NCBI GenBank assembly: GCA_036971475.1
Contig: JBAIZL010000006.1
Span: 90,130,546 to 90,194,545, forward strand
DNA length: 64,000 nucleotides
Source: Prosapia bicincta
Taxonomy: Eukaryota > Arthropoda > Insecta > Hemiptera > Cercopidae
Direction: 5' to 3'
Shown here: positions 1-12,520 of the stretch, piece by piece
Layout: the number at the start of each line of letters is the position of its first letter
Position numbering within the stretch: position 1 is the stretch's first letter
Position numbers and translations under genes: made by a program
Notes under the pieces: generated by a model
Told to the model about the DNA's origin: nothing
Seen by the model: the letters and a program-made list of their open reading frames with translations, nothing else
The model's database searches: none

Positions 1-719
1 TTATGTTGGTACCAACTAACAAATTGTTATTTATTATTTTAACATTATTAAATTAGTAACCATTAAAACCAAAATTTTCAATAAATGTAGTATAAATCCA
101 TCGTTCACAACTGTCAAAATATTATTTCATTTAACCAACAAATTAATAACTTTTATTAGCCAAAGACAATAAAATATTTAATGTACTAAAATATTAACTA
201 TATTTAAATTAAATAGAAATAAAAGGCATCTTGCATGTACTTTGGCCTAAATATAGTTGTAGCTAGTTTTTATCTGACTCATATATTAAAACATCAAAAC
301 TCAGTATAAATATCAGATATTTATCATTGTAATAGTGACCCGACCAATTTCTTTTCCTTTATTATTGATTACAATTTTTAAAGCTCTACAGACTCAAAAA
401 ATGTAAGCTCTTCTGTAAAGTTACTGAGGTGCTGTAGTAGCTAAGCCGTGACATTTGTAATTAAAAATACAGAAATTATACATGCCTCAGGTATACAAAA
501 TATAAATAACTGAACACGAACATTAATTTTACTTGGAAGAATCCAACCTTACAAATTTTCTCACTTTAATACAGTATACAAATTTCAAATTGCACCACAT
601 TTTAACAATTAATAATATAATTTATATCACATTCCCAAATTAATCATATAGCAATAAAAGCTAAACTAAAAGACCACTTAGTATTTTAGAGATTATTATT
701 CAAAACAAAAAAGAGTTTA
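1..719. other. AT-rich non-coding DNA
   Basis: No ORF, repeat or terminal inverted repeat that I can recognise. The composition is strongly AT-rich, like most non-repetitive DNA in the window. Confidence 0.6.
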
Positions 720-1223
720 CAGTTTTGGTATTAACTTGGTAAAATAACCACGCTTACTAAAAATTTTCAGCAGACTCGTTTCGGACTAGGTCAGTGCATT
801 ATTCAATGCTGAGAGTCACGGACAAGATTGTTGCTCAAGCATGTTGTGAGTTTGTGGTGTATTAGTGTTCTGTGGTGTGTATTGTTCATAGAGTAGTTGT
901 TCATTATGTGTTCAAATACAGTATTTGATTGTGAGTGTATTTTGTTGTTTAGAATGTGTTGGGAATAGTATTTATGGTGTTTGTGTATATCGTAGTTTTC
1001 TGTTGTGTTTTTGTTGCTTTTTTTTATGTAGTGTAAGATTTTTAGACGGGTGTCTATGTCAGCCAGTGAGTGTAGTCAATACACCACAGACTCTCACCAA
1101 CACAACACACTTGAGCAACAGTCCGTAACTCACAGCATTGAATAATGCACAACCTAGTGTGAAACACGTCTGCTGAAAAATATCAGTAGGTGTGGTATTT
1201 TTGCCAAGTTAATACCAAAACTG
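720..1223. mobile_element. TA-flanked foldback MITE with ~110-bp inverted termini
   Basis: The left end (CAGTTTTGGTATTAACTTGG) and right end (CCAAGTTAATACCAAAACTG) are perfect complements at the tip. The inverted homology continues inward for about 110 bp on each side, including the TGCATTATTCAATGCTG / CAGCATTGAATAATGCA pair. TA dinucleotides lie immediately outside both ends (718-719 and 1224-1225), as expected for a Tc1/mariner/pogo-type target duplication. The interior is G/T-rich and has no credible transposase; the short ORF at 925-1128 is low-complexity and not considered a gene. The family is not known to me. Confidence 0.75.
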
Positions 1224-4200
1224 TAATTATAGAAAATCTTCAAGATGTACAACACAAAAACTGCAAAAAAGAGCTGTTAAAAGGAATACCTGAAATCATA
1301 CAATAATGAGATTGTGCCAATTTTGTAAAACTGTATATTTGTATCCCTCATTGGAAAAAAATCTGAATTCTGCATTTTTCACATCACTCTGAACAATGCT
1401 TCTTCTAAACATTAGATTTGTAACATATATACATGCAAAGTCATTTCTAATGAATATAATACCATAACAATAATAATATTATAACAACTGCAAAATCATG
1501 AAACTATGATAATAGATATAAATATAATTTAAAAATATGACATTTATTACATTATAATAGATAAACAATTGTAAACAAAACGTCATGCAAAATGTTTTTA
1601 TATTGTGACCTTTTGTGATTTATGATACTGGCTTTGTACCAAGAGGGATACACAATTGTATGACTTCAAACTTTGCTTGCAATATGTATAACAATCAAAT
1701 AAAAATAATATCATTAGGCTGTTTACAAATTTTATTAACTTAATCACAAATGTAGTTTGCAAACTATGGTTTGACATAGAACAATGCTCTGATAAAATAA
1801 ATTTCCCAGTTGTTTTATAAATATTTTACAAACTTTCTTAATGATTTAAAATCAAAATTCAAAAGTAGTGAACTACATAAATAATTACACCGACTAATTA
1901 TTAAACAGAAATTAAATATGTTACCCGAGTACTTTGAAGGAGACCAAAGTAATTTGGTAAAATTCACTTGAAAAAAATTTACTTCTGCTAGGAATTCTGA
2001 TAATCAAAATATAACCATAATTGGTGTTTTAAAACACACACATATAACCTGTTCTATAAACTGGAATAGGTAAATATTTTTTACTTTTTAGGAATTTAAA
2101 AAAAACACTCTTTTTTAAATCTGCAAAAACATAACCAAGACAAAATTATTTAAGTAAAATGTTTGAGTCAATGACTATTACAATTCCACATAAAATATAA
2201 AAGTAGAGTTGAAAATGGTAATGAATAGATAGGTTTAAAAATAAATATTAGGAACAATATCGAGTATTTAGAAATGTTTACAAAAAAACATATCTTGCTG
2301 ATAGTAATTTTTTTAAGCTGAATATTAATTCAGTTCATAACATTTAAGGCACGCAAGTGTTTGTTGAATAGATATTTATTACATTTATGAAAAAATAAAT
2401 AGATTTTTGTTAGTATAGAGGTTGAAAATTTTGAATTATTAATTACAAAATTACACTACTTTAGATATATACATTTGACTACAATGTTGTGATGTTTTAA
2501 ATAATTTATTATTTCTCTGTATGACATTTATATGAAACTAGAACCAACTACTAATAAATATATAATTAATAAATTCAGTACTGGAGTTTTACTATTGGTA
2601 ATATTTTAAATATCACAAAATTTTATAAACGTACTAAAAGTTTATTTCTCGGAAATAAAATTAGATCATATAAGGATTTATTATTACTAAATTTATAATT
2701 AAAAAAGTTTATACAAAATATACAGTAGAGTGAACACGCTTAGAATGGATCCTTTGTGAAAATGGGATCTTGTAAAATAGATAAAAGTTTGAGAAATAGT
2801 AATGTCTCATGAAATATTTCCATTATAAAGTAAAGTAGACAAAGCCAGAAATGTAAGAATATCTTCAAGCTTTCTCATAAAACCCTCACTACCCAACGCA
2901 GAGTACCTGGACACTGAAACCAAGTAAAAATAATGTTAAGCTAAAGAATAACTCTATACAAGTTTTAAAACATTTTTCTGTTTTATTCCAAGTATTGGAA
3001 AGAAGCCTCAAAAACCAATCGCTGATATTAACTTCTACCTGATTCCAATATCTTTAATAAGAAATGAATAACTTAGTTATCACTTCTACATGGACATTTC
3101 TGCTGAGTATAAACAGACAAAAATTCACACTTATTTGCCATCCCCAAATGCTGTCTTGGAAGAGTCTCTCATAAACAGTTCACTCAACAACAACATAACC
3201 ACTGACACTTTGTGGATGCTATTCATACAAGTATTTGGTATTTGACAGAAACCATGATATCATCGAATAATAGTTACATCTGAGAAGGTTCTCAAGTCCA
3301 CAGATACAATCTATGTATGATGCTGTGTGTTGTATGTATGATACTTTTAGAGCACACGATGAAACGCATAAAAAGCCAACAAGTACCAACATCACAAACT
3401 GGAAAACAACAGCAGAAAAGTGATTTGACAATGGTCAAGTGACCGAAAGGTAAAAATTGATTGCACTTAACAGTGGAATAATTGTTTACAATTAACATAT
3501 AATAACAATGTAATTTGTATAAAAACTGAGTCATTGTCAAAGTTCATGGAAAAACTCTGTCAGTAATATTCCTCTTCTTCTGGAATAGTTTTATAACATT
3601 CTCTCCATCTGCTAAACTACGTTTTTTTTTTTTTTTTTTGATAAAATAACTAAGTGTATTATAGTGTCTTTACATTAAAAAAATCTTAGAATCCTGTTAT
3701 TAGTTTTGGCTAAAAACTGAGTTTTTTATAGTGCGAATATTGATTATTATTAATCTAAAAATATTAAAATTTGAACTTAATAATCTGTGTGTAATTGGTT
3801 TTGACAAGTGAATTATAGCTCACTATCTGTAAGCTTTATACCTATCATAAAGGATGTTAGGTCTAAGATCATAGGAAACAATATTATTTTAGCTAGACAG
3901 AATTAGTTTAACCTATTGCAATTCATGGACAAGCTCAGACAGTCATGATTTTCATCGTTGCTTCAAGTGTGTTTAGTTACAAGATTTAGACGTCTATGCT
4001 GTTTAAATGATATTTATCACTTTTTGAAATTTTCTACTTAAATAAAGAAAGATACAGAGTGTTTCAAATTTTAACACAGTAAAATAAAATTATAAATTAA
4101 AGAATTTGTGTAAATAAATACAAATATTTTTTAATTAGCAAATTTTTGTGTACATATTAATTGAACAATGTTAGCACTGGCCCTAATAAACTAATGCAAA

Positions 4201-5398
4201 CCTCAAACTGTAACATTTCATCATTTTTACTATTAATTTGTACAAATAATAATAATAAACTAAATAATAAATTATATAGTATTTAGTACTTTATAAGTGA
4301 GGATATTTTTGTGGCAAAATACAACTCAATTGATACAATGAATTAAAACACAACCGCTACTCGCCATGCTACTTGCATGTAATTATACCCTTAATGGATT
4401 AAAACAGATAAGTGTAGAAAGAAAAACTAGAAATCACAAAATTAAATTTTAAACAGGTTTTACTGTATATTTTTTTACAAATATAAGTCTTTATTGCAAA
4501 CGTAATACAAATTGACATTAAATCCTCTATATGTATAATAAATCTTCTGAAGGCAATAATATCACAATATATTAGACAAAAGCAACTTTTAAAATAAACT
4601 GTTTGTAGAATCAATCTATTGCTACATTCAATATGAGAATTTTGTTTAAATACATATCCATTGATAAAACTCACTTACAAAATTATCAACTTGAGTTTGA
4701 GATTCTTTTCAAAATTTATATGGAGTAGGCCTACATGTTTTCAAGCCAGACTGCACATTATAATACGCAAGAAAATTGTACAAACTGCTAAAAAGCCCTT
4801 GTAAGACCAACTGTGGGACGAAAATGCATCTTTCCCATTGTAAATATATGTAATGTAAATTCAGATATTAAAAGAACTAAATCATTAGAAATATTTTTAT
4901 AAATCTGCTAATATTAATTTTAAATTTTGTGGATCATATATTTTAATTTAGTGAAAGATCATGTTGTATCAAATACGATATTGAATGTAAGCATATTGTT
5001 TAAAAAAATGTAAAATAGACAAATTTTAAATGTTAAAAAGAAATATTTTAAGAGACTTACAGCTTGAAATAATAAATAATGAGAACTTAAGGCCCTGTCC
5101 TTACTAAGTCTTGAAATAAAATCTTCTTCGACAAGACTGTCTATAACAAGTCTTTTAGTTTCTTAACTCTAATCAAATAAACAAAGTAATTATAAAAACC
5201 TATTTATGTGATCTATACACATAACAGCAGAAAAGATCATCTAAAGTGTAAGGTTGCAGATATTTATTTAAACATTAAAAAATTACCTTTATGCAGTCAT
5301 AACCTACATTTTTTTTATTTGCTTAAATGATTTTTTTAAAATAAAAACTAAATGAAATATTAGAAAAATATACCTCCAATATCATTTATATTAGGAAC
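1224..5398. other. Non-coding AT-rich DNA
   Basis: About 4.2 kb downstream of wts with no recognisable exon, RNA gene or terminal repeat. ORFs are short (under 95 codons), AT-driven and without familiar motifs. A T-run lies at about 3622-3639. Diverged transposon remnants could be hidden here but I cannot support any. Confidence 0.5.
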
Positions 5399-6133
5399 TA
5401 AGGATGGGACGTTGGTTAAAATTTACGATTCCGACTGTAAGATTTTTTTTCCGATTTTCGATTCTTTTAGGTTATTTACACCTACATTATATTCTCTAAT
5501 AATTAATTTAATTACATCCTGATCGTATGGAGAAGTCCTTTAGAAGTTCCATTTTAATGTAATAGGCTACACAAAACGTTCAACCTTGGTTTAAAAATAG
5601 GAATTTCTAAAAACATGACCAACATATCGGATAAAAGTAATGATCTATTTAAAATTACTAAATTGATGATGTGAACTTCAGTTCTCAATTAAAATGTAAC
5701 TTCAGTAATAGCCATTTCAGTTTGTACAACTGGAGAAATTGGATCTACCTTTTCTTTGTGTTTCGTTCTGTTATCTATGAAATGGTGGTGGAGTAGTGGT
5801 GGCCAGACGGGGAGAGAGTGTGACAGCAGAGCAAGACTAGTAGTGACAAACAAACGGACCAGAATTGCTTCCGATCCTCTTTGTTGCTGCTTCATAAATA
5901 ATAATATTTTTATTCTCAAATGGGCATGTGGTTTAATCGTTCAATTCATTCAAAGCAACTAATACATAAAAAAGGCATAGTTGATAATTAATTATTTTTC
6001 CAATAAATTAACCACGCACGTATTTTAACAGTTAAAAAAAAACAAGAATCAGAGTCAGGACTTTAATCAAGTGCCGATTCGAGAATAGAATATTTCTGGA
6101 TTGCTTGATACCGTTAGAATTGGCCCATCCCTA
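5399..6133 (-). mobile_element. hAT-type MITE, copy 1
   Basis: It begins TAAGGATGGGAC and ends GGCCCATCCCTA, imperfect terminal inverted repeats. It is flanked by a near-perfect 8-bp target duplication (TTAGGAAC at 5391-5398, ATAGGAAC at 6134-6141), the hAT signature. Its interior matches, in reverse orientation, the element at 17104-17762: both encode the stretch KHKEKV-P-SPV-QTEMAITE and share a GGGGAGAGTG block. The preserved peptide may be a remnant of a captured or parent-transposase ORF; I do not recognise it. Confidence 0.8.
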
Positions 6134-7347
6134 ATAGGAACATTATTTTTCTGTAACAAGTTTCTCTAGCAAAGGCCTTTCTTCAATGCACAACTACTTT
6201 ATAGCGCTATATACAATACTTGTGAATAATTTGGAAGTAACATAAAGATAAGATACACTGTCCCATCCAAAACCACTACATAAAAACAATTCCCATTCTA
6301 GTGGGAAGGGGTAGAGAATACTAAGTATAAATTACCTCATTAACACTTTAGCTGCTACAGTATCGGTGATTTCCCAGAGAGTTACCAAAATATTTAAGAC
6401 CTTTTTTTAAATATTGTGTACTTATTTTTGTTCCCCTCTCATAACTAAGTATGAAAATATGTTTCTTACCATAATATTAATAAAAACAGGTGTTGGGACA
6501 ATTAGCCCAACATAGTTTTTGAAATGACTATTTCCTCTTACTTGTGCAATACTGTCTTAATATTTGTTGTGTTTTGTGTGTAAACAATAAACAAGGTAAG
6601 GACAATTTCATGTTCCAGTTACCCACATAATCAGCTGACTGGCAAGAAAAGTGTTTTGACGTTAATCACAAAGACATGTAAACATGTCATGTGATTGATT
6701 TGTGAGTTTATAAATATTTTGTATATAGAATGAAAGTGTAAACATATTCTCTCTTTGATAAGTAATGCCTTAGATGGGATAAATACTATCCAGGATCCAT
6801 AACAAGTAAATGTTTTAAAACTTATTAATTTACACTTTAAGGAATTTATGTTTTAATTTACTTCCTAGTGAGGATGAGTTTATCTAAGTGTACCAATGTT
6901 TGTAATTAACTTCAACAAAGTCAGTTTTTTTTAAAGAATTATTTTACAACTAAATATTTATTTAACCCTTTGGACGCCAGCCGCTCGGGCCGCAGCCCAA
7001 CTCCTGACCGCCAGCCGCTCTGTCAGCGGTACTAGCGAGAACCGCCAAGGCCTGTTTGAACGTTTATGCACCGGTTTACATTTTGCTCTGTGCTTTCGTT
7101 AGTTTTTATGCAAATGTAATGATTTTTTTTTGTTTTATAGATAATAACATGGGCTATCAACATTTAGTAATTAAAAAAGTATTACTTGTACAACAACATA
7201 ATTGATAAATCAATAATGCCTAACAGAAAAAAAATTATACAAAAAATCTACTTTAGATAAAAAATTAGGTAGTAAAAAAAATATTTTTATGCATCGCAAA
7301 GGTTTTTATTCAATTTAGTAACTAAATATCATACTGTGTGCAAATTT

Positions 7348-7690
7348 TCACAACTCTACTACAAAATATAGTTTGTCAAAAACGCATTTTTTGACAAGAG
7401 AAGTACTTGATTTTTTTGGGATTTTTTCATTCGGCTGGCAACCAAAAGCAAATATGTTTTGCAACAGTATTTTGTTTGTCCAACTGGAAATTTTTGCTTC
7501 AGAATACAAATCCTTGGCCAGTGGAAATGAGGTAAAAAAATTATCTACGAATACGTGAAATCCTTTATTCAAGTAGTTTTCCATGTCTAATAATTTCATA
7601 ACGACAGAATACCCAAGTCCCTTGTTGACACTTCCATTATTTTTATCTGTATCTCTTTTGCCTTTGTAAAAAAAAGGACAAACAGAAATG
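7348..7690 (-). pseudogene. piggyBac transposase fragment
   Basis: The minus-strand reading contains KRDTDKNNGSV followed by LDMENYLNKGFHVFVDNFFT and SFPLAKDLYSEAKISS. This matches the DDE domain of piggyBac transposases around the second catalytic Asp (pattern [YV]DN[FY][YF]TS..LA..L). A downstream segment (NEKIPKKSSTSLVKK...FDKLYFV) matches the next conserved block. Only about 110 of the usual ~550 residues remain, with no start and no first or third catalytic block, so it cannot be active. It may be an internally deleted copy mobilised in trans. Confidence 0.7.
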
Positions 7691-7907
7691 AGAAAACACT
7701 CATGAGTAAAGACAGCGCGCTATATGAGAGCATGTGACTTATCAGCTCTGCCCCCGATGACGACAAAAACAAATAGCTGAGCCAAGGTCACTGGTACTAC
7801 CATTGTGAAAATTATTTTCCTGTAGTGTTAGTGACTTTAACGAAGGTCCAAAACAATAGAAACAAACTTTAAAAGTGTCTAAATATATCTTAAAAATAAT
7901 GTTTTCC

Positions 7908-8030
7908 TGGCGGTCCGATTGATCGGACCTTGGCGGTTTTCGCCTACACATCGTCGGTCCGATGAATCGGACCGTGGCGGTTTTCGCCTACACATCGTTG
8001 GTCCGATAGATCGGACCGTGGCGTCCAAAG
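7908..8030. repeat. 44-bp subterminal repeats with GGTCCGAT palindromes
   Basis: Three tandem units of 44 bp begin with GGTCCGAT at 7912, 7956 and 8000. Each contains the palindrome GGTCCGATnnATCGGACC followed by TGGCGGTTTTCGCCTACACA. Subterminal repeats next to an inverted terminus are common in DNA transposons and often bind the transposase; that role is inferred here. Confidence 0.8.
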
Positions 8031-8787
8031 GGTTAATATTTCTGACTTATTATTTATATTTTGTGAAATTTTGAAAACAATAGTAAAAATTATTATACTC
8101 CATCATTAAAAATTATTTATTTTATTGATAAAGTATAAAAAGATTAACGTCTTTCAATGAACCAATTTTTTTCAATTGAAATAATCAACTCAACTTCACT
8201 AAAATTGTTAAGAAATAAGTGTGTCCGGCTATAACTCCCAACAAGAAGCCCCAAGAATAACATCAAGTTTATAATGCTGACGGCTCAAACAAAAACCATT
8301 GTAAGTATATCTGTAAGTAGTGTGAAACTTGTTGTTTAATACAGTGCACACATTTTTCCAAAAGTAGCAACACCAACACCGGTTGAGTGGTAGTTATAAA
8401 TATAAAACTTTACTATGACAAGGTAGCTAAAGTGTTAACTTGGCTTATTTAAAATTTAAAAACGCTGATAAGCCTTAAATTATTGGGTCTATTCTGGTAT
8501 TTAAAATATAAACATTTTATTGCAGTACATTGACACACCCACTTTAAAAATTATATGTTGTACACTGAAATACATTAGGGATTAGCAAGACTAGGGATAT
8601 AAATGCGAACACAAAAAATAATAATATTATTACACTTGGTTAAAGGGAACTTTAAAAAAGCTAATTAATTTATGCACCTATAAGAACTAGATCAAACATA
8701 GCGTTCAAATTAATTGATCTCTCAAACAACAAAAATTGTCAAGTATTATGATGTACTACTAAACAATAAACAAGTAATAAATGATTA

Positions 8788-8992
8788 AAACAAATAAAAG
8801 ATATACACAACTCACAAATTAATCATTTATTGACTCAAACGTGTTTCAATGACAAAGTCATCATCAGTAAATGTTGCTATTACAAACTCAACTCACAACC
8901 CACACTGATGATGATGACTTTGTCATTGAACATGTATGAGTCAATAAATTATTAATTTGTGAGTTTTGTGCATGTCTTTTATTTGTTTCAAC
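8788..8992. repeat. Inverted pair of Penelope-like 3' tails (palindrome)
   Basis: Two ~85-bp arms form a large hairpin around a ~35-bp loop. Read outward, each arm gives (A)CTGATGATGACTTTGTCATT, then GAA, then a TGAGTCAATAAAT block and a tail ending in TTTTATTTGTTT. A CTGANGATG motif, a short hairpin and GAAA near the end is typical of Penelope-like retroelement 3' ends. The arms therefore look like two element tails fused back to back with both 3' ends outward. Confidence 0.5.
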
Positions 8993-9498
8993 ATAACCTC
9001 ACAAGCTAAGCTCAAAGAATAGTTGTATAAGTAACAAATGATTAAAAAATGTGACTAATTGTGTAATTCAAAAGTTGCTATTAATTTGTATACCTTTTTA
9101 GTTTATTAATTATATATAAGGCACTAATTGATATTTATAAATTTCATAAATCTGATATGAACATGTGAATTGCTTTTAATACAATGTGTTAAATACAATT
9201 TTTCAAAACTTCAACAATATCCTGAATGTACTTTTTTTAATGTTAATTTAACAAGAAAAAAACTACAGTAAGAGCAAAACATATTTTTCAAGGCACTTTT
9301 TAACTGTACAATGTAAAAAAGTACTAATATTTTTTTTTCTGCTTTGGTATTAATAAGTATAACATACATTTACAAAACGATGAATAAGGCCTTATTACAG
9401 AATACAAATTGTAACAGTTTTAAATTATAACAATTACAATGATTGAAACAATCGTGATATTTCACGTTGTTCATTATTTTTCCGTTGCACTGATTTTA

Positions 9499-9610
9499 TG
9501 AAGTTATTATTACTTGTAAATAATTTTTTCCACCACTAAGTGCACCATAAGCTAAAATTATTGCACTTAGAGGTGGAAAAAATTATTTACAAGTAATAAT
9601 AACAACTTCA
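9499..9610. repeat. Near-perfect ~48-bp inverted repeat
   Basis: GAAGTTATTATTACTTGTAA opens the left arm and its complement closes the right arm (TTACAAGTAATAATAAC(A)ACTTC). The match extends through TTTTTTCCACC/GGTGGAAAAAA to TAAGTGCA/TGCACTTA, leaving an ~18-bp loop. It is probably a small MITE or foldback remnant. No coding capacity. Confidence 0.75.
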
Positions 9611-9675
9611 TATATATTTATATTATAATTAATAAATATTATTGTATTTAAAAATCCTATGTTGTTTTATATATA

Positions 9676-10550
9676 CAGTAAACTCCCGATTAACCGGTTT
9701 GCGGATTATCAGGAGTCTGTCATTGTTTTACAAATATCCAATTTTTATTCCAATCAGATTCATGTGTTTAAATTTCCAAACGGTGAATTACGACGTAAAT
9801 ACATATAAGGCTTAATAGAAGTCAAGATGAAGGGAATAGATATGTAAATATGTATGTACTAATTTTTACATTGAAAGGGAAGCATCCCGACTCGGGCCAG
9901 CGAAATAAAAGGGGCGAGCAGACTACTGTATAATAAGAGACAATGACAAAATGCTTGGACGCCCGAAAACCTGATGTGTATCAGATGTGATAAGATTGTA
10001 AACAAATGTCAGCTAATCTCAGCTATAAATAGTCTAGGACCTGACATATGCATTATCCATGTCTGTCATATATATTATCGATCTTTATGGCTTTGTGACA
10101 CATGTGACACAAGTAGACTCTGTGCGACAAAATGGTTCTCAAGAAACTTGAATCGCAAATTAAAGCTAAATCATTGCTCACAAAAAACAGACGAAAGTAA
10201 CAGATTTTTGTTGTTAAAAAGTGAAAGTATTATGTGTAAAGGAAATTACATATATACATACTTACTTTTGACATATACTTATGTGTAGGTATTGTAAATA
10301 GTTAGACATATAAATGTACATGTTATAATCCGTCAAATACATCGACATTTAAATTATTTTCTGTATTTATTTTGTCCTTTGAAGATTATTTGTGGATTGC
10401 ATTAACCGTGGTCTTTATTTGTGTAACTTATGGTGTAATAATCGATTATCGATCATTTTGCATATTCTTTGTTCATAGCGGATTATCCGGGGAATTCGTT
10501 ATCCGGCGTTGCCGGGCCACCCTATTCCACGGATAATCGAGAGTTTACTG
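9676..10550. mobile_element. pogo/Tigger-like non-autonomous element
   Basis: The ends read CAGTAAACTCCCGATTAACC and (reverse complement of the right end) CAGTAAACTCTCGATTATCC, about 20 bp of inverted repeat. TA lies at 9674-9675 and 10551-10552. CAGTA-beginning termini with a TA duplication fit the pogo/Tigger branch of Tc1/mariner. The interior holds no recognisable transposase; the 104-codon ORF at 9974-10288 has no identifiable domain. Confidence 0.8.
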
Positions 10551-10552
10551 TA

Positions 10553-11190
10553 TATATATTTGTCCAGGTACTGCAAATTCGAAGAAAATCAAATAGTTTA
10601 ATTACACTATGCAAAATTAATTAGTAGTTGAAAGTTATTTTCTTTTGCATTTAACAATTATAAATAATTTATAAACTAAATATGATAAAAGTTAACTAGT
10701 CTCACTTGTTGCCTAGTTTGAAATGAAAGCTTTTATAATTAATTTCAACAGAATACAAAAGAAACAGGTAGAAAAAACTGTGTAATTTTATTTCAAATCT
10801 AGTTTAAGTAGCTAGCCTTCCTTGATATCATTTTGTAAAAGCCAAATTACACACAGCAAAAACATTTAAAATAATAATAATAAATAAACCATTGAATTTA
10901 ATTCTTTGTTATAAATAATTTCTCTTTATATTATAATGTTTAAGAACTAATTAACAACTGAAATTCTGATACATCATAACCATAAAACAGCATAATCCAA
11001 GACAATTTTAAGGCACCTAATTCTGCATTACTTATACAACAGAAACTACAATAATAATACAAATTTTATTTATACTAATTGGCAACACTGAACACACACA
11101 CCCCAATAAGAAAAATAAATATTACAACTGAAATATAATTAAGTAGTAGGCTACAACTCTTGACCTCAGTTTTAGTGTGACAATATAATC

Positions 11191-11274
<84 letters not shown>

Positions 11275-12189
11275 AAAAATCTTGGTTTATAAATATCACA
11301 TACCAAGATATAATTACACACATATGAAGAAGAAAGCTTGACGATTTTGTTTACTTGCATTCAAAACCACTGTACAATTTATTGTTGAATTGAGGTAGCT
11401 GGTAAAAAGACAGTTAGTTATATCTTACAACATTTTTGCCTTGCAACATGAAACATGGTTTTTAAATAATACTAACTTTGAAATGATAACCCATCTTACT
11501 TTACATAAAGAGAGTGATACACGGATCAAGTAATTCAGCTTTATTGTAGAGATTTTCAGGTATTGACGTGGTTTAAGCAATGGACCTTTTTGTGAAGTAT
11601 ATAGAACTGTTAACAAGTGCATATTTTGTCAGAACATTTTTATACAACTTTTTGCCATTCACATTTGCTATTAAAGTAGTTAAGACATGATTTATTTCAT
11701 TTGCTGTTGTCATATGCATACGAGGAAAGGGGAAGAGTATATGACGTGGGTCCTCATAATATGGATGGATGGATGGGTTACTGTAGGGAGAAATTGTATT
11801 CATTAGTTTTACCTTAGCCTTAGTCAGACAGTTTTAACATTATTAGGGTAGATCCGAGTATAAGTCTAATCTTATCTTAATAGACATATTCTACACTCCT
11901 GCCATTCTGTTGATTGATTGTAAGCTCTTGTATTTTAGTTTATGTAGTGATTAAAGTTTTTAAAAAAAATCTTGTAATGGCTTCCATTTTGTGAATATTA
12001 ATGTAATATTCCAGTTTAAAAACATGTGTTGAAAAAAATATATGCTGTGCTCACTTTCAGAAAACGCGGTCCTACCTAAGGCCAAATCCCAAATGCCGTC
12101 TACCATCTCATAAAACGTTTGAATGCTGTAAAATAGAATTTCGAACAAGTTAGTAGTTTTAATTAACTCTTGTTAGGTTCTGGCAACAA
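10553..12189. other. Non-coding DNA with an AT microsatellite
   Basis: No gene recognised. It contains an uninterrupted (AT)n run at 11194-11272 and a short (GGAT)n-like run near 11760. Confidence 0.5.
11194..11272. repeat. (AT)n microsatellite
   Basis: About 79 bp of pure alternating AT. Confidence 0.97.
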
Positions 12190-12520
12190 CTGTAATAGAG
12201 TCATATGTAGCAGCGAAGTATGGCGATTGAAGCAGAAGAATGAGAAACCATTGACTGTGACTCTTAGAGCCAGTTGGTTGGAAAGAACTATCAGCGACAA
12301 AACAAGATAGACAATGAGAGTGCCAAATAAAGTGTTGTAAAGGACATATAAACTAAACAGCTAAAATGATATAGACATGTACAAAGAATGGAGGGAAGAA
12401 AAATATTAAAGCTAGTAATAAAATGGAGCTTTTATGGGAGAAGATGGCATTGATAAAGAATTACACGAAAGGAATAGAATTTGGGGGTCGAAAGACGGCA
12501 CAGAACGCTATGAATCGAAA
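12190..12520 (+). pseudogene. LINE (non-LTR retrotransposon) ORF2 3'-end relic
   Basis: Across stops and frame changes the plus strand reads KQLK-YRHVQRMEGRKILKL, then IKW...GRR and NLGVERRHRTL-stop. This follows the C-terminal pattern LRW.GHV.RM...R.PK...W...GRRRRGRP...GIGRR.RTL-stop of a widespread insect LINE family. It is followed by an A/T microsatellite-like tail (ATATATACATACATATATA). It is 5'-truncated and disabled. Clade assignment would need a database. Confidence 0.5.

Larger units (their letters stand above)
6966..8032 (-). mobile_element. piggyBac-like element with transposase relic, nested in copy A
   Basis: It starts CCCTTTGGACGCCA and ends TGGCGTCCAAAGGG, near-perfect inverted termini, with TTAA on both sides (6962-6965 and 8033-8036). 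It is GC-richer than its surroundings at both ends and carries subterminal repeats. The minus strand holds the tail of a piggyBac transposase. Copy B of the host element (about 14.9 kb) shows the corresponding uninterrupted sequence, which confirms the insertion. Confidence 0.85.
6344..8434. mobile_element. piggyBac-like (TTAA) element, copy A, split by a younger insertion
   Basis: TTAA lies at 6340-6343 and 8435-8438, and the inner ends share CACTTTAGCT as an inverted repeat. TTAA target duplication is diagnostic of the piggyBac superfamily. The body (6344-6965 plus 8037-8434) is homologous to 14273-15320, e.g. the blocks around ACCCACATAATCAGCTGACTGG and TAGTGAGGATGAGTTTATCT. It has no coding capacity left. 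The 6966-8032 element interrupts it. Confidence 0.7.

Noticed and set aside
9974..10288. 104-codon ORF with several Cys/His residues
   Set aside because: It lies within a non-autonomous Tigger-like element; Cys spacing fits no zinc-finger pattern and no homology is evident.
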